DNA from: Caldilinea sp. CFX5
Lineage (GTDB): Bacteria > Chloroflexota > Anaerolineae > Caldilineales > Caldilineaceae
Reading direction: 5' to 3'
NCBI GenBank assembly: GCA_021405325.1
Contig: QWII01000091.1
Coordinates: 1 to 64,000, forward strand
DNA length: 64,000 bases
Part shown: positions 17,350 through 26,020 of the stretch, one piece after another
Layout: every line of letters begins with the position of its first letter
Position numbering within the stretch: position 1 is the first letter of the stretch
Translations under genes and position numbers: made by a program
The notes under the pieces: generated by a model
What the model saw: the letters and a program-made list of their open reading frames with translations, nothing else
Database searches by the model: none
What the model was told of the DNA's origin: nothing

Positions 17350-18798
17350 ATGCAGAAGAACTCCAAAGCGCACTGCGCCAGAGCTTCCGCCCCCGCTGCC
17401 CCCCAATCAACGATTCGCCACAGCCGGCGCGCTTTTTTGCGGTTGGGCGCCCTGTTGGCGGCTGGGTTGGCGGTGAATGCTTGCACCGTCGCCGACCGGC
17501 CTTTCGTACCGGTGAGCGGCGTCGATGGGGCGAGTGCATCACCGGCGGGGCAAGATCCATTGGCGCGCGAAGAGATGCAAATCGTCTACCAAGACTGGCG
17601 TACCGACTGGTTTCCGGACCTCGTCGAAGAGATGCTGGCGCAGTTTCACGATGCCCACCCTCACATTCGCGTCTTTTTTACCCCTGACCCGGAACAGTTA
17701 CCCGATACCATGTTGGCGGAGATGGCCGCCGGCACAGCGCCCGATGTCTTCTGGGGCGGCTCCACCTTTTTTCCAACCTGGGCGCAACAAGGCCAAATGT
17801 TGGATCTACGCCCTTACGTCGCAATGGATCTTGACGACGCCACCATTGCCGAGTGGGACCCGGCCCAGTATCGCGCCTTTTTCTTGCGCGATGGTCGTCA
17901 ATTTGGCCTGCCCAAGTATCATGGCGCCGTCGCCCTCTACTATAACAAGGATCTTTTCGACCAGGCCGGCGTCGCCTACCCCACAGCCGCATGGCGCTAT
18001 GATGAGTATTTGACCGCCATGCGCCAACTCAGCCGTGATAACAGCGACGGTCAACGTGAGGGGTGGGGCAGCATGGTCGATATTGCCTGGGATCGCCTGC
18101 AGATCCATGTCAACGGCTGGGGCGGTCATTTTGTCGCGCCCTATGATCCGACCTATTGTCTGCTGGACCGGCCAAGCGCATTGGCTGCGCTCGAATGGTT
18201 GCGCGCCGCCATGTGGGATGAGCGGGTCATGGCGACCTTTCCTGATGTGCAGTATATGTCGCCCCGCAGCGCTTTTATCAACCAGCGGGTGGCGATGGTC
18301 GAAGAAGGGTCGTGGGGTCTCAAAGAGATTTTGCAAAATGCTGATTTTCGGGTCGGCGTCGCGCCCATGCCGATAGGGCCGACGCGCCGCGTAACCTTAG
18401 CCACGTCCGATGGGTATGGCATCTACGCCGGCACCGTCTACCCGGATGCGGCCTGGGCTCTGGTGCAATTTCTCACAGGGCCGGCCTATGGCTTGGCGTT
18501 GGCCGAGGCCGATCTATTACAACCGGCGCGAGCGTCGCTGGTGAAGGCTTGGATTGCCTTTGTGCGGGCCGCCTTTCCGCGGCAGGCGCAAGAGATCGAC
18601 CTGGCGGTCTTTGCCGACAGCCATTTTCAAGGCTATTCCGTAACCGCCGAAATCGCGGACAATATGGCCGAGGTAGAACCCAAGGTCGCGGCAGCCTTTG
18701 ACAAGATTTTCACCCTGGGTCAGGCGCCGGTTACACACCTGCGCACCGTTTGCGGGCAGATCAATCAACACCAGAAACAGCCCCCGTTTGCCGAGTAA
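17350..18798 (+). CDS. Sugar ABC solute-binding lipoprotein, Tat-exported
   Basis: A 482-residue extracellular binding protein of the SBP_bac_1 type. The leader has a twin-arginine motif (SRRAFLRLG), a hydrophobic stretch and a lipobox ending LAVNAC, so it should be exported folded and lipidated. Family features include MLAQFHDAHPHIRVFF near the start, GTAPDVFWGG, and GLPKYHGAVALYYNKDLFDQAG at the hinge. No permease or ATPase gene is adjacent. Instead it is followed by a sensor kinase and response regulator in the same direction, suggesting that it scavenges for a distant permease or presents ligand to the kinase sensor domain. That link is inference. Confidence 0.85.
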   Translation: MQKNSKAHCARASAPAAPQSTIRHSRRAFLRLGALLAAGLAVNACTVADRPFVPVSGVDGASASPAGQDPLAREEMQIVYQDWRTDWFPDLVEEMLAQFHDAHPHIRVFFTPDPEQLPDTMLAEMAAGTAPDVFWGGSTFFPTWAQQGQMLDLRPYVAMDLDDATIAEWDPAQYRAFFLRDGRQFGLPKYHGAVALYYNKDLFDQAGVAYPTAAWRYDEYLTAMRQLSRDNSDGQREGWGSMVDIAWDRLQIHVNGWGGHFVAPYDPTYCLLDRPSALAALEWLRAAMWDERVMATFPDVQYMSPRSAFINQRVAMVEEGSWGLKEILQNADFRVGVAPMPIGPTRRVTLATSDGYGIYAGTVYPDAAWALVQFLTGPAYGLALAEADLLQPARASLVKAWIAFVRAAFPRQAQEIDLAVFADSHFQGYSVTAEIADNMAEVEPKVAAAFDKIFTLGQAPVTHLRTVCGQINQHQKQPPFAE

Positions 18799-18830
18799 TG
18801 GCCGAGGTAACAGCGAATTTTTGGACGGTG

Positions 18831-18905
18831 AAAGAGAGAAAGAGATTGAGAGAGAAAGAGATTATAGCGAAAGTAATCTCTCAATCTCTTTCTCTCTCAA
18901 TCTCC
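18831..18905. repeat. Palindrome of GAGATTNA/GAGAGAAA tandem units
   Basis: Left arm carries two copies of a 14-base unit containing AGAGAAAGAGATTG; the right arm is its inverse (TAATCTCTCAATCTC and TTTCTCTCTCAATCTC). The turn is TAGCGAAAG. It lies 33 bases after the binding-protein stop and 27 bases before the kinase start. Same unit family as the elements at 41263, 44259 and 61161. Confidence 0.9.
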
Positions 18906-18931
18906 TTAGTAATCAGCAAAGCGATGAGTCT

Positions 18932-21247
18932 ATGCGTCTCTTCCAGACCAGGCACCTGGGCTTGCGCAAAAAGATTATTTTGTGGGCCTTTGTCCCGACG
19001 GCGCTGATTCTGGTCGCCGTGGCGGCGGTCAACTACTTGGCCTACCGCGGGGTGACAGAAACGCTGATCATCGAGCGCGATGAAGAGGTGACACGGTTGG
19101 CCGCCGGTCAAATTGCCACGTCGCTCACGGAATATGCCGCGTTGTTGACGGCTGAGGTGCATAATGCGGCGTTGGGCGAAGGCGATGCGCTCTACCAACA
19201 GGCGGCTCTGACCCGCGCCCGTAATCGTCTGGCGATCTTTGATGGCGGCGTGGTCTTGCTCAATAGCGCTGGTACGGTACTGGCCGCCGAACCGGCGCGA
19301 CCGGGGCTGCTTGGCGCCAACTGGGCGCAGCGGCCCTATTTCCGGGCGATGTCGCGCACCACCCGACCCACCGTTTCCGACACGTTGTATGATGGGATCG
19401 GGGGCAGCGCGGTGGTGGCGGTGGCCGTGCCGATCTTGGGCAGCCAGGATGAATGGATCGGCGCGCTGGTTGGGCTGTTTCAAGTTGGCGCCACCAGCAT
19501 CAGCACCTTTTACGGCGATATTGTGCGGCTGCGCTTTGGGCGCTATGGGCTGGCCTATTTGGTCGATGGCGCCGGGCGGGTGCTCTACCATTCCAATGCC
19601 GATCGCATTGGTGAAGATTTTGGCGACGAGCCGGTGGTACAACAGTTGTTGGGGCAGGCGGTGTTGCGCAATGTGGTGGGCAATGAGCGGGTAGGGGCGG
19701 TGCGCACCCTTGACCGGGCCGGTTACGAAATTGTCGCCGGCTTTGCCCAAGTGCCGGGCACCAACTGGGGCTTGGTGACGGAAACGAGTTGGACGGCGCT
19801 GCTGGGTGTGGGCAATGTATACCAACGGTTTCTGCTGGCGCTGTTGGTGTTGGGGGTCATTGCGCCGGCGCTCTTTGTGTCGATTGGCGTCCGGCGGATT
19901 ATTCAGCCGATCACCGATATGATCGGCGCGGCGCAGAAAGTGGCGGCGGGCGACTTTGCTCAAACCATCGCCACCCATACCGGGGACGAGGTGGAAGCGC
20001 TGGCCGCACAATTTAATCAGATGTCGGCGCAGTTACGGTCGTCTTACACTGAACTGGAAAATCGCGTCGAGGAACGCACGAAGGTATTGTCAGCGCTGAT
20101 CGATATTGCCGAAACGGTCAACCGCTCGCTTGACCTGGAGGAGACGCTCAATCATTCGCTGGAAAAGACCTTGCAGGTCCTACAGATTGAAGCCGGCGGC
20201 ATCTATCTCCTCAACATGAAGAGTGGGCATTTACGGCTGGCGGCTCATCGTGGCTACCCGCCGGCGGTGGCCGCCCAAATGGATGATCTCGCCCTGGGCG
20301 AAGGCTTCAACGGCTTTGTTGCCCAGCATTGTGAACCACTGGTCGTGGATGAAATCGCCAACGATAAACGGTTGTCGCGCGTGGGGGTATTGCAAGCCGG
20401 CGTTCACTCATTGGTCAGCGTACCACTGCGGGCCAAGGATAAACTGGTCGGCACGCTCTTTGCCACCACCTACGCGCCCCGCCAATTTAGCGACCAGGAC
20501 ATTGCGCTGCTCACCTCGATCGGGTATCAGGTGGGCGTGGCGATTGAAAATGCGCTACTCTACAGCCAGGCGCAACAGTTGGCCGCCTTGGAAGAGCGCA
20601 GCCGCCTGGCGCGTGATCTCCATGATTCGGTAACGCAGGCGCTCTACAGCCAAACGTTGCTGGTCGAAGGCTGGAAACAGATGGCGCTCAGTGGCCGGTT
20701 GACCGATCTGACCGAGCCGTTGATTGAATTGAGCGGCGTGACCAAACAAGCGCTCAAGGAGATGCGCCTCCTGGTCTATGAACTACGCCCGCCCGATCTG
20801 GAAACAGAGGGGCTGGTGGGTGCGCTGCACAAACGGCTGAATGCGGTAGAAAAACGGGCCGGCGTCGAAGCGCGCTTGATCACCGATGGCATTATTACGG
20901 AGTTACCGGTCGCGTTGGAGGAAAATCTCTATCGGATTGCCCAGGAAGCGCTGGCGAATGCGCTAAAACATGCCAACGCCGACACCGTCACCGTGCATCT
21001 GGCTGCAACCGCACAAGAGGTTATATTGATGATCACCGACGATGGTTGCGGCTTTGACCTCGCTGCGGTCATGGAGGGTGGCGGCATGGGTTTGCAGAAT
21101 ATGCGCGAACGGGCAGAAAAATTAAACGGCCGCCTCACCATCGAAACGGCGCCGGGCGCCGGTACAGTGGTGCGTGTTCAATTGCCGCTCAACCACACAC
21201 AGCACATCTTTCGAGAGAAAGCGCCGGCGTTGCCGGTAATTTCCTAA
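18932..21247 (+). CDS. Sensor histidine kinase (dCache-like/HAMP/GAF/HisKA_3)
   Basis: A 771-residue membrane kinase. Order: cytoplasmic stub, membrane helix ~13-38, an extracellular Cache-like sensor to ~298 (with VVLLNSAGTVLAAEPARPG and AYLVDGAGRVLYHSNADRIG), a second helix ~299-319, HAMP ~320-372, a GAF domain ~383-543, the HisKA_3 helix with phospho-acceptor His564 in RDLHDSVTQ, and a HATPase domain with N-box EALANALKHA and G1 box DDGCGFD. This is the NarX/LiaS/DesK-type architecture. The start MRLFQTRHLG is chosen because upstream codons run through a palindromic repeat. The response regulator follows 16 bases later. Confidence 0.9.
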   Translation: MRLFQTRHLGLRKKIILWAFVPTALILVAVAAVNYLAYRGVTETLIIERDEEVTRLAAGQIATSLTEYAALLTAEVHNAALGEGDALYQQAALTRARNRLAIFDGGVVLLNSAGTVLAAEPARPGLLGANWAQRPYFRAMSRTTRPTVSDTLYDGIGGSAVVAVAVPILGSQDEWIGALVGLFQVGATSISTFYGDIVRLRFGRYGLAYLVDGAGRVLYHSNADRIGEDFGDEPVVQQLLGQAVLRNVVGNERVGAVRTLDRAGYEIVAGFAQVPGTNWGLVTETSWTALLGVGNVYQRFLLALLVLGVIAPALFVSIGVRRIIQPITDMIGAAQKVAAGDFAQTIATHTGDEVEALAAQFNQMSAQLRSSYTELENRVEERTKVLSALIDIAETVNRSLDLEETLNHSLEKTLQVLQIEAGGIYLLNMKSGHLRLAAHRGYPPAVAAQMDDLALGEGFNGFVAQHCEPLVVDEIANDKRLSRVGVLQAGVHSLVSVPLRAKDKLVGTLFATTYAPRQFSDQDIALLTSIGYQVGVAIENALLYSQAQQLAALEERSRLARDLHDSVTQALYSQTLLVEGWKQMALSGRLTDLTEPLIELSGVTKQALKEMRLLVYELRPPDLETEGLVGALHKRLNAVEKRAGVEARLITDGIITELPVALEENLYRIAQEALANALKHANADTVTVHLAATAQEVILMITDDGCGFDLAAVMEGGGMGLQNMRERAEKLNGRLTIETAPGAGTVVRVQLPLNHTQHIFREKAPALPVIS

Positions 21248-21263
21248 TACCTTGAGGTAAATT

Positions 21264-21941
21264 ATGAATCAACCAATAGCGCCTAAACCAATTCGTGTTC
21301 TCATTGCCGATGATCATGCCATCGTCCGCCGTGGGTTGCGCACCTTGATTACCAGCCAGCGCGATATGGAGTTGGTGGGCGAAGCCGTCAACGGGACCGA
21401 GGCCGTATTCAAAGCGCGCACGGCGCACCCCGATGTCATTTTGATGGATATGGTCATGCCGCGGCAGGATGGCGCCAGCGCCATTCGTGAGATCAAAAAA
21501 GAGAATCCGCAAGCTCGCATTCTGGTATTAACCAGCTTTGCTGAGGATGACAAAATCTTTCCGGCGATCAAATCGGGCGCGCTCGGCTATCTGTTAAAAG
21601 ACACCGACACCGACCAATTGTTGCAAGCCATCCGCGATGTCAACGACGGCAAATCCTCGCTTGACCCGACCGTGGCGCTACGGGTGATCCGGGAACTCAG
21701 CCACGAATCCGTCTTGCCGCCCACAACCGATCCCTTGACGGAACGGGAACTCGAAGTGTTACAATTGCTGGCGCAAGGGTTGACCAATAGTGAGATTGCC
21801 GAACGGTTGGCGCTGGGTGAACGCACCGTCGGCAACCATATCAGCAGCATCCTCAGCAAATTGCATCTTGCCAACCGCACCCAGGCCGCGCTCTACGCCC
21901 TACGTGAGGGGATTGCGCCGTTGCATCCTGTGCCGGCATAA
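21264..21941 (+). CDS. NarL/LuxR-type response regulator
   Basis: A 225-residue regulator. The receiver domain has the acidic pair Asp16-Asp17, phospho-acceptor Asp62 (VILMDMVMP), Thr90 and Lys112. The C-terminal LuxR-type helix-turn-helix is clear: LTERELEVLQLLAQGLTNSE followed by IAERLALGERTVGNHISSIL. It is the cognate partner of the kinase immediately upstream. A TTGAGG element precedes the ATG. Target genes cannot be read here, but the adjacent sugar-binding protein gene is a reasonable candidate. Confidence 0.92.
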   Translation: MNQPIAPKPIRVLIADDHAIVRRGLRTLITSQRDMELVGEAVNGTEAVFKARTAHPDVILMDMVMPRQDGASAIREIKKENPQARILVLTSFAEDDKIFPAIKSGALGYLLKDTDTDQLLQAIRDVNDGKSSLDPTVALRVIRELSHESVLPPTTDPLTERELEVLQLLAQGLTNSEIAERLALGERTVGNHISSILSKLHLANRTQAALYALREGIAPLHPVPA

Positions 21942-21948
21942 AACGGCT

Positions 21949-22007
21949 GAAATGGTTAATGGAAAATACTTAATCGTTAAATTGAATTATTTTCCATTAA
22001 CCATTTC
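21949..22007. terminator. Perfect 20-bp palindrome between convergent genes
   Basis: Arms GAAATGGTTAATGGAAAATA (21949-21968) and TATTTTCCATTAACCATTTC (21988-22007) enclose a 19-base AT-rich loop. It starts eight bases after the response regulator stop and ends one base before the stop of the convergent protease gene, so it probably serves as a bidirectional terminator even though no long T tract follows. Confidence 0.7.
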
Positions 22008-23207
22008 TCACTTCGGGTAAATCGCGCGAATCCCACGCTCATCCGGCGGCTGTAATTCGCGTTTCAGGGCGCCACTGTGCAAGCGGGCAAACATCACGGT
22101 GTTGGCATCAGCGGAATGCCCTAAGATGAGCCAGTGGCCGAACTCGTGGAGCAGAGCGCTCTGGAGATCGACCTCATTGGCGGCGGGGTTGCCGGTGGCA
22201 TTCCAGGCGTAGTCTTCATTAATCCAGATGTCGGCTTCAACAATGGTTTGGTCAGCGGTGTACCAGACCTGAGCGGCGGCGGCGCGTTCCTGTGATCCTT
22301 TGGGCATAAAGAGAACTTCATTGACGCCATTGTAACCGGTGGCGGTGGCGTTGGTTTCACCGGCATAGGACAGGGTAAAATCGGCCCCGGCGACGGCGCT
22401 CCAAGTGGCAGCGGCGGTCAGAATTGCCTGACGAAACGCATTACGGTCGCCATCGTCAGCGCCCGTCTGCGCCGTGTTGAGATGAAGATAAAAGGCGGCG
22501 CCGGCATGAGGCGGCGCCCATTTGCGTTTGTCGCTTTGAACGGTCATCGGTTGCATCGTTGCGGTGGCCGGCGCCGCGGCCAAGTGGCGCCAGGGCGTTG
22601 GCAGTTGCGTCTGTAGACCGCGCTGCTTGATCAATTCCACCACCCTTGGCAACAGCCCAGCCAGCGCTTGCCGCAACGCCAGATCGGCATTGCTAACCGT
22701 ATTTCCTGCCAGTAGAAATTTCCCGGTCGCGCCGCCCACGGTGCGCCAACCCCCTTCGCTTTGGTAGGCAAAGAGCAATACCTCTTCGCCCACCGCAAAC
22801 GTTGCAGCATGAGGGCTGACCAGCCCGATGCCCTCGGCGGCCAGATAACCGCCAACGGTGCGGATGATGAGCGTCGGCTGCGGGTTGCCCAGCAGTTTGT
22901 ACGCCACTGCAATCGTGACATCACTTTCGATGATGCGCTGGTCGGCGCGCCAGAAGCTGTGGATGGCTTGCACATGCCCCCGGACAATCAGTTCCGCCGC
23001 CCCCACCAACGCCGGCAATGCGTCACGCCTTTGTTGGGTGAAACAAGTTGCAGTGCAGATAGGCGTAGCGAAGGTGGTCGGTTTGGCCGTGCTAGGCGGC
23101 AGCGCGTTGGCTGGATCACCGTGAGCAGTCACCGCCTGTACAACAGGGGCCGGATTTTGGGATAGGAACAGAACCAATAACAAACAGCAAATTGTCCACC
23201 GGTGCAT
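22008..23207 (-). CDS. Secreted matrixin-like zinc metalloprotease
   Basis: About 399 residues with an N-terminal signal peptide (WTICCLLLVLFLSQNPAPVVQA). Near the C-terminus is the extended zinc motif HEFGHWLILGHS (HExxHxxxxxH), followed by ANTVMFAR where a Met-turn is expected, which places it in the metzincin/matrixin group. The middle region (GHVQAIHSFWRADQRI...) is an unassigned beta-rich domain; it may act as a pro- or binding domain. Start: ATG at 23207, with an in-frame GTG nine bases upstream as alternative. It converges on the response regulator gene. Confidence 0.75.
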   Translation of the reverse strand: MHRWTICCLLLVLFLSQNPAPVVQAVTAHGDPANALPPSTAKPTTFATPICTATCFTQQRRDALPALVGAAELIVRGHVQAIHSFWRADQRIIESDVTIAVAYKLLGNPQPTLIIRTVGGYLAAEGIGLVSPHAATFAVGEEVLLFAYQSEGGWRTVGGATGKFLLAGNTVSNADLALRQALAGLLPRVVELIKQRGLQTQLPTPWRHLAAAPATATMQPMTVQSDKRKWAPPHAGAAFYLHLNTAQTGADDGDRNAFRQAILTAAATWSAVAGADFTLSYAGETNATATGYNGVNEVLFMPKGSQERAAAAQVWYTADQTIVEADIWINEDYAWNATGNPAANEVDLQSALLHEFGHWLILGHSADANTVMFARLHSGALKRELQPPDERGIRAIYPK

Positions 23208-23646
23208 AACGGTCACGCCACCTTTCCTGTCAAAGCGCAGGGTAAGAGCGCACTGCCGGTCGCCCTTACGATCCGATCGTCTGCCTGCAACAGACTACTG
23301 CCCCAGCCGCAGAAACACGGCACACGCCACTGAGAAGTAGGTAATTTTACTCAGTGGTTGGCGGGTATTTTTACATAGTTGTCTAGGAAAAAACACTCAG
23401 TCGCGGGCTGCATTATACAGGTATTTCTTCCCATGAATCAAATGTAAGATGCACTGGTAACAGGGATAAAGTTCTGCCTTTTTCCCATAAAATTCAGGAA
23501 TGGTTGCTCAAGCAAGTCGGGTAAGACGCCTCATGCCAGGGCCGGGAAAGCGTGGTAGGCTATAACGGTAACAAAAGTTTATTCACAACATGACCGTTAC
23601 AACAGGGCGCTTAGGCAATGCGCCCCCAAACAAGGAGAAATAGCCT
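23208..23646. other. Intergenic leader region, no gene recognised
   Basis: This region separates the protease gene (minus) from the repeat-domain secreted protein (plus). The last bases carry an AAGGAG ribosome site nine bases before the ATG at 23647. Short dyads such as GGCGCTTAGGCAATGCGCCC sit just upstream of it, so the leader may be structured. I looked for c-di-GMP and cobalamin riboswitch signatures and saw none that hold together. Confidence 0.45.
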
Positions 23647-24735
23647 ATGTTTACGAAGCTGTCGAAAGTAATGAGTTTATTGGTAATTGTGGCCCTGCTG
23701 GTCACGCTAGGCGCCGGTGCGGCATTGGCGCAAGATCTGAGTACAGGCGCCGGTGATGGCCCAGGCACGGCGGTCAGCCCCAGCGCCGGCTTCGTCCGCA
23801 TTGAACCGGGGAGCTGGCAATGGTATCTGTTCCGCTCGCAGCGCCCGGTGAATGTTGAAGATAACGATGAAGATGTCGTCACCGATCCGACCGACGCCAC
23901 CATTGATGCCACCATGCGGGTTGAATCGGGTAAGGTGGACTTTGAAGTCTGGTCGAAGGACGATCTGAATAACTGGATCAATGATGAGGATTTCAACCCC
24001 ACCGGCGTCGGCACCACGAATGAGTTTATGAATGGCGACCCGCTCTTCTGGCAAGGCTCGTTCCAGGGCAACAATAACTATTACCTGATTGTGAAGAATC
24101 GGGGGACAGAACCGGCCTTCTATTCGCTGAACATTACGGGCGATGTGAGCTTCCCCTCCCCGTTGTCGCTGAATAGTGGTGCGGCAGCGGCGCCGGTCGC
24201 CGTAACCCAACCGCAACAGCCGGTTATGAGTGAGGAAATGGGGTTAACGGTTGATACGCCCTCCGCATCAACGCCGACCGAACCGGCCATGATGGCGAAC
24301 ATGGGGGGCGGCCCGGAAAGTACGTTGCGTCCGGCCAGTGGCGTGGTTAGCATTGAACCAGGGAAATGGCAGTGGTATAGCTTCCGCGCCCAAAAGCCCG
24401 CTGGGGTGGAAGAAAATGAAGAAGATGTCGTCACCGATCCGACTTTGGCGACCATTGACGCTGTCCTGCGGGTGCAGTCGGGCAAGGTAGACTTTGAGGT
24501 TTGGTCAAAAGATGATCTGAACAACTGGCGCAATGATGAGGATTTCAACCCCACCGGCGCCGGCACGACCAACGAGTTTATGACCGGCGACCCGCTCTCC
24601 TGGCAGGGCACCTTTGATAACAACAATGTCTACTACTTGATCGTGAAGAACCGTGGCACGGAACCGGCCTTTTACTCCCTCAGCATCACCGGCGATGTGA
24701 GTTTTCCATCCTCGGCAAGCCTAGCGGTTAACTAA
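23647..24735 (+). CDS. Secreted two-repeat protein, PPC-like domains
   Basis: A 362-residue exported protein with a clear signal peptide (SLLVIVALLVTLGAGAALAQ). It consists of two ~115-residue copies of one domain (residues ~45-175 and ~230-360) joined by a Pro/Thr/Gln-rich linker. Each copy runs: SIEPGKWQWYSFRAQKP, an acidic loop EEDVVTDPT, RVQSGKVDFEVWSKDDLNNW, NPTGAGTTNEFM, then YYLIVKNRGTEPAFYSLSIT ending in GDVSFP. The copies are nearly identical at DNA level in places, indicating recent duplication or conversion. The fold resembles bacterial pre-peptidase C-terminal domains, but assignment is tentative. The neighbouring downstream gene carries two diverged copies. Confidence 0.7.
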   Translation: MFTKLSKVMSLLVIVALLVTLGAGAALAQDLSTGAGDGPGTAVSPSAGFVRIEPGSWQWYLFRSQRPVNVEDNDEDVVTDPTDATIDATMRVESGKVDFEVWSKDDLNNWINDEDFNPTGVGTTNEFMNGDPLFWQGSFQGNNNYYLIVKNRGTEPAFYSLNITGDVSFPSPLSLNSGAAAAPVAVTQPQQPVMSEEMGLTVDTPSASTPTEPAMMANMGGGPESTLRPASGVVSIEPGKWQWYSFRAQKPAGVEENEEDVVTDPTLATIDAVLRVQSGKVDFEVWSKDDLNNWRNDEDFNPTGAGTTNEFMTGDPLSWQGTFDNNNVYYLIVKNRGTEPAFYSLSITGDVSFPSSASLAVN

Positions 24736-24777
24736 AGGGCCAATCAGGATTGTGGAGATAAACCATATGTAGGATGA

Positions 24778-24816
24778 AACAGCATCGACAGAGCTTCTTC
24801 TGTCGATGCTGTTTTT
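24778..24816 (+). terminator. Rho-independent terminator
   Basis: A perfect 14-bp stem, ACAGCATCGACAGA and TCTGTCGATGCTGT with a six-base loop, is followed by a T run (24811-24816). It ends the transcript of the two-repeat secreted protein gene. Confidence 0.9.
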
Positions 24817-24866
24817 CATTAACCTGCACTTGACAGCAAGAAGCCCCCGGGCGGGCTGGATTGCCT

Positions 24867-25910
24867 ATGAAACGATGGCAGAAGCTTTATCCAAACGGCG
24901 AATATATCAACCATGTGCGACTGATTCTGGTCCGGCTCTACGGCTGGCGATCGGGCCGGCGCGTCCTTTTGCTGCTGTTTGGGGTTGGTTTCTGCTGGTT
25001 CTGGGGTAATCAAGCGCTCCTGGCCGCCACCGACCCCGGCGCCGACCCTGCGCGCCCGCTCTTTCCTACCGGGGCCTGGCAGACGCTGCCGGCGGGCGCC
25101 AGCCACTGGTATGCCTTTCGTGACGAAGGTGATGGCGCGCCGATTGTCGTGCGGTTGACGGTCATCCCGGAAGGGCGCGCCACGTTTGCGGTGATCACGC
25201 CGTCTGCCTTGCAACAGTGGCGGCTTGGCGAACCCCTAGTCCCCGTTGGGGAAGGCAGCCCGTTGGCAATTTTGCCCGGTGAGCGCTATTGGACAGGCAG
25301 TTTTGTACAGTCGGGAACCTATTATGTCCTGGTGCAGAGTCACGGCGCAGGCAGCAGCAGCTATCGACTTACCATTGATGGTCGTGATGTTTCGTTTCCC
25401 ATCCTCTCTTTTACACAGTCGGCCATAACCTCTCCCCAAACGACCAACCACTACCCTTTGCGCAATACTGACCCGGCGCCGCTACCGTCAACGACCACAG
25501 CCGAACAGACCGCGACACCGTCGCTCTCCAGTGCCGAAAAACCGTTGCCGCCGGTTGGCAAACCAATGACGATTACGGTGGGCGAGACCCATTGGTACGC
25601 TTTTCGCGACGAAGGCGACGCCGCCATGATCCAGGTGCGCGCCGACGCCATCCCTGCGCAATGTCTCACTTTTCAAGTGTGGACGCCAGAGCAGTTTACC
25701 CGCTGGCAGCAAGGGGAAGAAGTGAAACCGGTGGGGCAAGGCACCGCTAACCCCACTCTCAAAGCTGATCTCTTTTGGACGGGCAGTTTTGTCAAATCCG
25801 GCATTTATTACGTTGTGGTCAAACACAACCCGGCGGCAACAGGCCCCTGCACCTACAAACTCCTCGTCCTTGGCGACGATGTCTCCCTGGTCATGCCCAC
25901 CACGCCTTAA
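24867..25910 (+). CDS. Exported paralogue with two WYAFRDEGD domains
   Basis: A 347-residue protein with an N-terminal membrane segment (VLLLLFGVGFCWFWGNQALL) acting as signal peptide or anchor. Two diverged copies of the domain in the preceding gene follow: each begins with SHWYAFRDEGD or THWYAFRDEGD, passes through an F-A/Q-V-W/I-TP segment and a GxGxxNP/SP loop, and closes with YWTGSFVQSGTYYVLVQ or FWTGSFVKSGIYYVVVK and a final DVS(F/L) strand. The ATG at 24867 is used; no strong ribosome site is visible. A terminator lies between it and its paralogue, so it needs its own promoter. Function unknown; cell-surface binding is possible. Confidence 0.65.
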   Translation: MKRWQKLYPNGEYINHVRLILVRLYGWRSGRRVLLLLFGVGFCWFWGNQALLAATDPGADPARPLFPTGAWQTLPAGASHWYAFRDEGDGAPIVVRLTVIPEGRATFAVITPSALQQWRLGEPLVPVGEGSPLAILPGERYWTGSFVQSGTYYVLVQSHGAGSSSYRLTIDGRDVSFPILSFTQSAITSPQTTNHYPLRNTDPAPLPSTTTAEQTATPSLSSAEKPLPPVGKPMTITVGETHWYAFRDEGDAAMIQVRADAIPAQCLTFQVWTPEQFTRWQQGEEVKPVGQGTANPTLKADLFWTGSFVKSGIYYVVVKHNPAATGPCTYKLLVLGDDVSLVMPTTP

Positions 25911-26020
25911 TCCTACACATTTCCTGGTATTCACCGATAAGGCGCTTTCAAAAAGTAAACTATCCCCCCTACGGATAGGTATTTACTTGCGCGCCTTTAG
26001 CGGTGGGTTCAGGTAGTCGT

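Noticed and set aside
23217..23646. Riboswitch upstream of the two-repeat secreted protein
   Set aside because: Fragments resembling c-di-GMP and cobalamin motifs (GCCACTG) are isolated and not in the order or pairing those classes require.
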